The notes below the pieces were generated by a model that ran no database searches, had not been told where the DNA came from, and was given only the letters and a program-made list of their open reading frames with translations. The position numbers were made by a program, and so were the translations under genes. A stretch of DNA of 13,489 nucleotides from an uncultured Coriobacteriaceae bacterium. Its GTDB lineage: Bacteria; Actinomycetota; Coriobacteriia; Coriobacteriales; Eggerthellaceae. Position 1 is the first letter of the stretch. The number at the start of each line of letters is the position of its first letter. Below are positions 1 to 4,391 of the stretch, in pieces. The stretch covers positions 1 to 13,489 of the forward strand of contig USAB01000046.1 in assembly GCA_900552585.1 (NCBI GenBank), written 5' to 3'.

Positions 1-207
1 AGCGGAGAATTACAATACGGCGGCCGCCCGGTGGGCCTGTCCACTATCGCCTCTGCCTTGAGCGAGGATCAGGGCACCATCGAGGACGTGTACGAGCCCT
101 ACCTCATCCAGCAGGGTTTCCTGGTCCGGACGCCGAAGGGGCGCCAAGCCACGGAGAAGGCGTACTGGCATATCGGCGTTCAGCCGCTGCCGGATAAGGG
201 AAGGTAG
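1..207 (+). CDS. ruvB: RuvB, C-terminal end (Holliday junction branch migration ATPase), partial
   Basis: The reading frame is open from the first base and ends at TAG 205-207, so only the last 68 residues are present. They match the RuvB winged-helix DNA-binding domain: a GRPVGLSTIASAL segment, then the very conserved DVYEPYLIQQGFL helix, then RTPKGRQAT and a Tyr-Trp-His-Ile-Gly end. RuvB is the hexameric AAA+ motor that, with RuvA, drives Holliday junction migration in the cytoplasm; this domain contacts the DNA duplex. The ATPase core lies outside the window. The next gene starts six bases downstream on the same strand, so the two are probably co-transcribed. Recognition is strong despite the truncation, because this tail is one of the best conserved parts of the family. 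Confidence 0.95.
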   Translation, partial: SGELQYGGRPVGLSTIASALSEDQGTIEDVYEPYLIQQGFLVRTPKGRQATEKAYWHIGVQPLPDKGR

Positions 208-213
208 GCAGCC

Positions 214-645
214 ATGGGCATGCTGAACAAGGACTATATCGTCGATCAGTTCGTGCGGTTCGCCGAGGCTATCCGCCTGGGCCTGGAGAAGGGCGCAGGT
301 GACGGCGACGAAGGCGGCACGGCAACGGAATTGCTGGAAGCCCAGGTGGGAGAATCCGTGAACATTGACGGGCAGGCGCTGCTCGCGTTGGCTCCGGAAT
401 CCGTTGCCAGCATCTTGCGGGTATCCGATACGGATCCGGGCGTCATTGAGTACATCGTCCGCTCGCTGCTGCTGGAATCCCAGCTGCTGGGCGAATCCGG
501 CAATGACTCGCTGGCGTTGCTGCGCAGCCAACAGGCATATGCGGTGGCCGACGCATACCGTATTCCGCTTTCGGAAGAGATGCTCGATCCTCAGACATTG
601 GAGGAATTCTTCGCGGAGAGCATGAACGAGATAGACGTCGGCTGA
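214..645 (+). CDS. Small acidic helical protein of unknown function downstream of ruvB
   Basis: The gene encodes 143 residues and starts at ATG 214, six bases after the ruvB stop. The purine-rich stretch GGGAAGG before it can serve as ribosome binding site; a second in-frame ATG at 220 is an alternative start. The product is acidic and has no signal peptide or membrane segment. It appears largely alpha-helical: an N-terminal helix (DYIVDQFVRFAEAIRLGLEK), a glycine/acid-rich turn around residues 28-36, then helices with many Leu and Glu. I do not recognise it with confidence. Its general look (short helical protein beginning with a membrane-free 'DYI..Q...FAEAI' helix) faintly recalls the DUF6483-type small proteins of gut Firmicutes, but this is a weak impression. 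High GC at third positions and the spacing behind ruvB support a real gene. Confidence 0.75.
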   Translation: MGMLNKDYIVDQFVRFAEAIRLGLEKGAGDGDEGGTATELLEAQVGESVNIDGQALLALAPESVASILRVSDTDPGVIEYIVRSLLLESQLLGESGNDSLALLRSQQAYAVADAYRIPLSEEMLDPQTLEEFFAESMNEIDVG

Positions 646-706
646 GTGCGCCTGGCTCTAATTTCAGTTACCGCGAAGGGCAGACGATAGGACAAAATAA
701 TAGACC

Positions 707-735
707 TGTCGTAATGTGTCGTAAAAATGTCGCAA
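707..735 (+). repeat. Three tandem TGTCGYAA repeats at helical spacing
   Basis: TGTCGTAA occurs at 707-714 and 717-724, then TGTCGCAA at 728-735. The start-to-start spacing is 10 and 11 bp, close to one turn of B-DNA, so all three copies face the same side of the helix. A fourth copy, TGTCGCAA, lies at 886-893. The array resembles iteron-type protein binding sites; multiple short terminal repeats of IS21-like elements are another possible source. The protein that would bind is unknown. Confidence 0.6.
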
Positions 736-780
736 GCGGTAATCGGATGGGTGCAGCCCCCTATGACATCTGTTGACGCT

Positions 781-884
781 GTGAGAAATACATAGCCCAC
801 CAGTTCGTTTATGTTGAATCAGTTCTTTACGAAGCTCTAACACAACGCTCTCTTTTCGCTCTCGTTGGCCTAAGTATTTCTCAC
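781..884. repeat. 11-bp perfect inverted repeat enclosing two smaller stems
   Basis: GTGAGAAATAC (781-791) and GTATTTCTCAC (874-884) are exact reverse complements. Pairing continues inward imperfectly (TAG 793-795 with CTA 870-872). Between the arms are two further complementary pairs: TTCGT/ACGAA (804-808 / 829-833) and CAACG/CGTTG (843-847 / 863-867). As RNA this would fold into a three-way junction of about 104 nt; as DNA it could be a small inverted-repeat element. No T-tract follows on either strand, so it is not a simple terminator. Confidence 0.6.
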
Positions 885-982
885 CTGTCGCAAAAACGAC
901 GATGCCAGAGCAGGCTCCATAGTGTATGGTTTAAGCCACTGGTACGAGCGTTCGGTACTCGCCAAGCACCGGACGAATGGAA

Positions 983-996
983 TCCCCTTCGGGGGA
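983..996 (+). promoter_or_regulatory. UUCG-capped hairpin in the csp leader
   Basis: TCCCC-TTCG-GGGGA forms a 5-bp stem with a C(UUCG)G tetraloop, an exceptionally stable RNA cap. It ends about 20 bases before the csp ATG and just upstream of the AGAGG ribosome binding site (1007-1011). Cold-shock genes commonly have structured leaders that tune translation or mRNA stability; that role here is an inference. Confidence 0.6.
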
Positions 997-1015
997 ACCG
1001 ATGAAAAGAGGAACA

Positions 1016-1219
1016 ATGGCACAGGGTACGGTTAAATGGTTTAGTCCCGAGAAGGGCTACGGCTTCATCTCTCAGGATGGTGGCGAAGACCTGTTCGTCC
1101 ACTTCTCCGAGATTCAGATGGATGGCTACAAGACCCTCGAGGAGGGGCAGTCGGTTTCCTTCGATGTGGCAACCGGTAGCAATGGCAAGCTGCAGGCCAG
1201 CAACGTCGTTCCGCAGTAA
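1016..1219 (+). CDS. Cold-shock protein, CspA family
   Basis: This 67-residue protein is a complete cold-shock domain, a five-stranded OB-fold that binds single-stranded RNA and DNA and acts as an RNA chaperone in the cytoplasm. The RNP1 motif KGYGFI is at residues 13-18 and RNP2-type DLFVHF at 25-30. The opening MAQGTVKWF is the classical family start. I chose ATG 1016 because AGAGG sits four bases before it and the protein then has the standard length. In-frame ATGs at 977 and 1001 would add residues unlike the family, and the one at 977 would translate through the leader hairpin. The gene is monocistronic, with a structured leader upstream and a strong intrinsic terminator directly after. 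Which paralogue (CspA, CspB and so on) cannot be told from sequence alone. Confidence 0.95.
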   Translation: MAQGTVKWFSPEKGYGFISQDGGEDLFVHFSEIQMDGYKTLEEGQSVSFDVATGSNGKLQASNVVPQ

Positions 1220-1241
1220 GCAAGTACGAAAGCTGTTTGCC

Positions 1242-1274
1242 ATGGCGCCCCCATTCGGGGGCGCCATTTTTATT
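1242..1274 (+). terminator. Intrinsic terminator of csp
   Basis: ATGGCGCCCCC (1242-1252) pairs perfectly over 11 bp with GGGGGCGCCAT (1257-1267), with loop ATTC, followed immediately by a T-rich run (TTTTTATT, 1267-1274). It starts 22 bases after the csp stop. The minus-strand reading lacks a T-tract after the hairpin, so it mainly serves the plus strand. Confidence 0.92.
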
Positions 1275-1333
1275 GCCCGAACTCAAAAGCCGCAAGCCCG
1301 CTTACACGCGTCGGCAGGCAGGCAAACCCGACC

Positions 1334-1356
1334 GTGCGCCGGGGCGTAAGGCGCAC
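1334..1356. repeat. GC-rich hairpin between csp and queH
   Basis: GTGCGCC (1334-1340) is the exact reverse complement of GGCGCAC (1350-1356), with a nine-base loop. It lies about 85 bases beyond the queH stop on the minus strand. No T-tract follows on either strand, so it is only a possible transcript 3'-end structure. No other clear queH terminator was seen in 1275-1440. Confidence 0.35.
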
Positions 1357-1440
1357 ACGCCCGTTCGAGTTCTGGCGGCGCTCAGGCCTGCTCGAGCGCT
1401 GCAGTTGCAAGTCCGCCCGCCCGCCAGGGCGCGAGAATGC

Positions 1441-2223
1441 TCACGCGCCGGAATGCACGCGCGCGGCTGCTTCCGCTTCGCGCTGCGCAGCGCGCGCCTT
1501 CGCCTTCTCCGCCTGGCGAAATGCGCGCAAAGCTTCTTTCTTCCTATGCTGCTTTGCGTCGTAGGCGGCCCGTTCCGCACGCTTCTGCTTGCGGGCGGCC
1601 TCCTTGGCAGCAATCTCGTCGGCATGGGCGGCGCGCCACTGCTCCTTCTCCCGCGAGCGGGCGATCTTACGCTCCTCGCGCTCCGCCGCTGCCTCCGCAT
1701 TTGAGAACACGCAGCCGCAGAAATTCTGACGGTACATGCCCAAATCGCGGCTGCGGCGCGTAGACTGCGGATAGTACGAGCGGAAATCGTGCCAGATGGC
1801 CGGCAGCCCGACCGCCGCCGCTGCGCGTTCCAGTTCTTCACGCACGATGTCGGAAAACTGGTACGGGCTTACGGCCAGGGTGGTGGAAAGCGCTTCGTAG
1901 CCGCCTTCCGCCGCCATGCGGGCCGCCTCTTCCAAGCGCATGCGGTAGCAGCGCCGGCAGCGTTCGGCATGGTCGGGGCCCCAGGTGTTCTTGTCGCCAA
2001 CCAGCGCATGACAGCGTTTGGGATCGTACGTTCCCTCCAACACCGCGATATCCTGCGTGTTCGCCCAGGCAGTCAGCGTATTCAGGCGGTGCATGTACTC
2101 GTCGCGCGGATGGATGTTCGCGTTCGAATAGGCGATGGTGATGTCGTGGCCCTCTTCCTGCAGAAGGCGCGTGGGCTCCAGGGAACAGGGCCCGCAACAG
2201 GCATGTAGCAAGATTCTGGACAC
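1441..2223 (-). CDS. queH: Epoxyqueuosine reductase QueH with a charged C-terminal extension
   Basis: QueH (former DUF208) reduces epoxyqueuosine to queuosine in tRNA, the last step of the pathway, using an iron-sulfur centre; it is unrelated to the cobalamin enzyme QueG. The 260-residue product shows the family's cysteines: HACCGPC at 7-13 (C9, C10, C13), RCRRCYRMRL at 88-97 (C89, C92) and FCGC at 168-171 (C169, C171). Other family features are SNANIHP near 33-39 and the YDPKRCHAL region near 66. The start is GTG 2223, preceded by AAGGAGGT with six bases of spacing. Core QueH ends near residue 176. Beyond it lie about 85 residues rich in Ala, Glu, Lys and Arg, predicted as one long basic helix or coiled coil, which ordinary QueH proteins of roughly 180-210 residues lack. 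tgt, acting earlier in the pathway, lies divergently 0.8 kb away. Confidence 0.93.
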   Translation of the reverse strand: MSRILLHACCGPCSLEPTRLLQEEGHDITIAYSNANIHPRDEYMHRLNTLTAWANTQDIAVLEGTYDPKRCHALVGDKNTWGPDHAERCRRCYRMRLEEAARMAAEGGYEALSTTLAVSPYQFSDIVREELERAAAAVGLPAIWHDFRSYYPQSTRRSRDLGMYRQNFCGCVFSNAEAAAEREERKIARSREKEQWRAAHADEIAAKEAARKQKRAERAAYDAKQHRKKEALRAFRQAEKAKARAAQREAEAAARVHSGA

Positions 2224-2246
2224 GGGGAAACCTCCTTTTCGCCTGC

Positions 2247-2254
2247 ATTATACT
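2247..2254. promoter_or_regulatory. Overlapping divergent -10 boxes for queH and the HAD-tgt unit
   Basis: On the minus strand a perfect TATAAT occupies 2252-2247, about 7 bases before the expected queH transcript start and ahead of its Shine-Dalgarno sequence. On the plus strand TATACT occupies 2249-2254, suitably placed for a leader of about 33 bases before the HAD gene. The two hexamers share four base pairs, so two RNA polymerases could not occupy both at once. Matching -35 boxes are weak on both sides. Confidence 0.55.
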
Positions 2255-2293
2255 AGAGGTCGTTTTTCGTACGGACCCGACCACGGGAGGCAC

Positions 2294-3025
2294 ATGGAAC
2301 AGCGGCGCTACAAGGCGATATTCTTCGATTTGGACGGCACGTTGCTGCCCATCGACATGGACGAATTCCTGCATCGGTATTTCATTAAGCTGCGCATCTA
2401 CGTCACACGTTTGGGCTTGGATGCGGAGCGCTTCTCGTATGCGCTGAACGAGGGCATGAAATCCATGGGCGCCGACCATCCGGGCAAGACGAACCGGGAG
2501 GCCTTCTGGAGTACGTTCAATGCGCTGTTCGGCGAATCCGCGGACACCATGGAGAACGTCCTGCTGGATTTCTACGAGAACGACTTCGGCGAGATCGGCG
2601 CCGGCATTCAGCCGAACCCCGCCGCGCGCCGCGTGGTGGAGGGCCTTCGCAAGAAAGGCTATCCGCTGTACCTGACCACGATGCCCATGTTCCCGGAATC
2701 GGCGCTGAACTGGCGCTTGAAATGGGCGGACGTCGACCCGTCGTGCTTCGAGCGCAAGACGACGTATGACAATTCGTCGGCGTTGAAACCGTCGCTTTCG
2801 TATTACCGCCAGAACATCCGCATTGCCGGCTGCAAGCCCGAAGAGGTGATGATGGTGGGCAACAACACGCGCGAGGACCTGGCCATCCTGGAGCTAGGCG
2901 CAGATGCGTTCCTGATCACGGACCGCATGCTGGACCCGGTGAACTTTCCGATCGATACCATCAAGAACGGCTCGCTGCAGCAGTTTGCAGACTGGGCAGC
3001 CAACCTTCCGGAATGCGAGGCGTAA
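2294..3025 (+). CDS. HAD-superfamily hydrolase (probable small-molecule phosphatase)
   Basis: The 243-residue protein has all four HAD motifs. Motif I is FFDLDGTLL, with nucleophile D12 and general acid/base D14. Motif II is the LTTMP stretch near 127-131, motif III is K165 in SALKPS, and motif IV is VGNNTREDL at 188-196. Residues about 20-105 form a helical C1-type cap that would choose the substrate. Such enzymes usually remove phosphate from sugars, nucleotides or phosphoglycolate; the substrate here cannot be read from sequence. I chose ATG 2294, preceded by GGGAGG, rather than an upstream frame extension that would run into queH. The stop overlaps the tgt start (TAATG), so the two are translationally coupled, and queH is divergent from the same intergenic region. 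This suggests, but does not prove, a role near queuosine metabolism. Confidence 0.88.
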   Translation: MEQRRYKAIFFDLDGTLLPIDMDEFLHRYFIKLRIYVTRLGLDAERFSYALNEGMKSMGADHPGKTNREAFWSTFNALFGESADTMENVLLDFYENDFGEIGAGIQPNPAARRVVEGLRKKGYPLYLTTMPMFPESALNWRLKWADVDPSCFERKTTYDNSSALKPSLSYYRQNIRIAGCKPEEVMMVGNNTREDLAILELGADAFLITDRMLDPVNFPIDTIKNGSLQQFADWAANLPECEA

Positions 3026-4173
3026 TGGACGAGCTTTTCAAGGTGACGAAGGACGCGCAGAGCGGCAACGCCCGCGCCCTGACGTTCGAAACGGCACACG
3101 GCACCGTGCACACGCCCATGTTCATGCCCGTGGGCACGCGGGCTTCCGTGAAGGGCGTGCTTCCCTCCACGCTGCACGAGATAGGATCGCAGGTGGTCTT
3201 GGCAAACACGTACCACCTTGCCATGCGTCCGGGTGCGGACCTTATCGCCGAGGCGGGCGGCATCCACGAGTTCATGCAGTACCATGGCCCCATGCTCACG
3301 GATTCCGGCGGTTTCCAGATCTTCTCGCTGGCAGATACCGTGAAGCTGGATGCGGACGGCGTCACATTCGCATCTGTGTACGACGGCGACAAGATTCATT
3401 GGACGCCCGAGGAGAACATGGCCATCCAGCAGAAGATCGGCGCCGACATCTGCATGCAGCTGGACCAGTGCCCGCCGTACCCGGCCACGCGCGAGTTCGT
3501 GGAACGGGCCGTTGATCTGTCCGCGCGGTGGGCGGAACGCTGCCTGGCGGCCCATACGCGCCGTGACCAGGCGCTATTCGGCATCGTGCAGGGCGGCATG
3601 CACTTGGATCTGCGCTTGGAGTCCATCCGCCGCCTAACAGAGGCGTCGGCGGCTGACGAGGCACGCGGCGGTGCCGGCTTTAAGGGCTACGGCATCGGCG
3701 GGTATTCCGTGGGCGAGGACCACGAGACCATGTTCGCCACGCTGGGGCAGGTTGCCCGCGCGCTTCCGGAGGACAAGCCGCGCTACCTGATGGGCGTGGG
3801 CAACCCAACGACGCTGGTGCGGGCTGTGGGCGAAGGAGTGGACATGTTCGACTGCGTGCTTCCCACGCGCACGGCGCGCATGGGCACGGCGTTCAGCCAC
3901 GAAGGCCGCATGAACATGCGCAACGCGCGCTTCGTGCACGATTTCGGGCCGCTGGATTCGCAATGCACGTGTCCGGTGTGCGCGAAGTTCTCCCGTTCGT
4001 ATCTGCGCCACTTGGTGAAGACGGGCGAGATGCTGGGCGGCATCCTGCTGTCCATCCATAACCTGTACTTCCTTTTAGAGCTGATGCGCCAAGCGCGCGC
4101 GGCGGTGCTGGCCGATGCGTATGATGAATTCGAAAATGAATGGATGTCGTCTCCGGCCGCGGCAGACTATTAA
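3025..4173 (+). CDS. tgt: tRNA-guanine transglycosylase (queuosine insertion)
   Basis: Tgt swaps guanine-34 of tRNAs with GUN anticodons (Asp, Asn, His, Tyr) for preQ1. The 382-residue product has family length. DSGGFQ is at 93-98, with D93 matching the general base. DQCPPYP (147-153) carries base-recognition D147 and C149, the bacterial preQ1-type pocket cysteine. FDCVLPTR (275-282) carries the nucleophile D276. The zinc site is CTCPVC (C314, C316, C319) plus H345. The stretch IGGYSVGE (224-231) has Tyr where the bacterial enzymes I know usually have Leu (GLAVGE), a possible pocket change. I chose ATG 3025, overlapping the HAD stop and preceded by AGG, over ATG 3013, which would add four residues and has no ribosome binding site. 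The usual partner queA is not in this window. Confidence 0.96.
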   Translation: MDELFKVTKDAQSGNARALTFETAHGTVHTPMFMPVGTRASVKGVLPSTLHEIGSQVVLANTYHLAMRPGADLIAEAGGIHEFMQYHGPMLTDSGGFQIFSLADTVKLDADGVTFASVYDGDKIHWTPEENMAIQQKIGADICMQLDQCPPYPATREFVERAVDLSARWAERCLAAHTRRDQALFGIVQGGMHLDLRLESIRRLTEASAADEARGGAGFKGYGIGGYSVGEDHETMFATLGQVARALPEDKPRYLMGVGNPTTLVRAVGEGVDMFDCVLPTRTARMGTAFSHEGRMNMRNARFVHDFGPLDSQCTCPVCAKFSRSYLRHLVKTGEMLGGILLSIHNLYFLLELMRQARAAVLADAYDEFENEWMSSPAAADY

Positions 4174-4285
4174 GGGCCTCATTCCGCTCTCTCTTTTTTC
4201 GACGGTGAACACCGTTCGTCCATAAACGACAGGTAAAGCCCTGATAAAGCCTCTGAGACGGCTGCGGGACCGGCGGCGGATGTGT

Positions 4286-4291
4286 CATAAT
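4286..4291 (+). promoter_or_regulatory. secD: Candidate extended -10 promoter for secDF
   Basis: TG-T-CATAAT (4283-4291) fits an extended -10 element, giving a leader of about 95 bases before the chosen secDF ATG at 4392. No good -35 box is present, as is common for extended -10 promoters. The 218-bp gap from tgt also contains a small hairpin (ACGGT-GAAC-ACCGT, 4202-4215) that follows rather than precedes a T-run, so it is not a terminator for tgt. Confidence 0.4.
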
Positions 4292-4391
4292 GGCACGGTT
4301 ATACGCAACAAAGCCAATCTGCCCCGGCGGACGAAGCCTGTTCTGTGCAGCCCGCGGCGGGCGAGGGAGATCAGCAAAAGGGATACGGTTC

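Larger units (their letters stand above)
646..1015. other. 370-bp gene-free patch with repeats ahead of csp
   Basis: No credible gene is present and base composition is more AT-rich than the flanking genes. It holds three tandem TGTCGYAA copies (707-735) with a fourth at 886-893, a perfect 7-bp inverted pair TTACCGC (668-674) / GCGGTAA (736-742) flanking the tandem copies, an 11-bp perfect inverted repeat (781-791 / 874-884), a short CCATA-GTG-TATGG inverted repeat (917-929), and the csp leader hairpin. The csp promoter must lie here, but I could not assign a convincing -35/-10 pair. A minus-strand reading frame overlapping its left end looks like a shadow. Confidence 0.7.

Noticed and set aside
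717..770. Cobalamin-type riboswitch suggested by GCAGCCCCC and a later GCCACTG
   Set aside because: The two pieces are about 170 bases apart and the remaining conserved boxes are absent; the downstream gene is csp.
591..800. Minus-strand 69-residue reading frame before csp
   Set aside because: It overlaps the end of the 214-645 gene, has no family resemblance and spans the repeat array.
4198..4216. Intrinsic terminator for tgt
   Set aside because: The T-run lies before the hairpin (ACGGT-GAAC-ACCGT) instead of after it, and no T-run follows.
4290..4391. Longer SecDF start at ATG 4290
   Set aside because: That ATG overlaps a likely -10 box, has no ribosome binding site and adds residues unlike SecD; ATG 4392 has AAAAGGG upstream.
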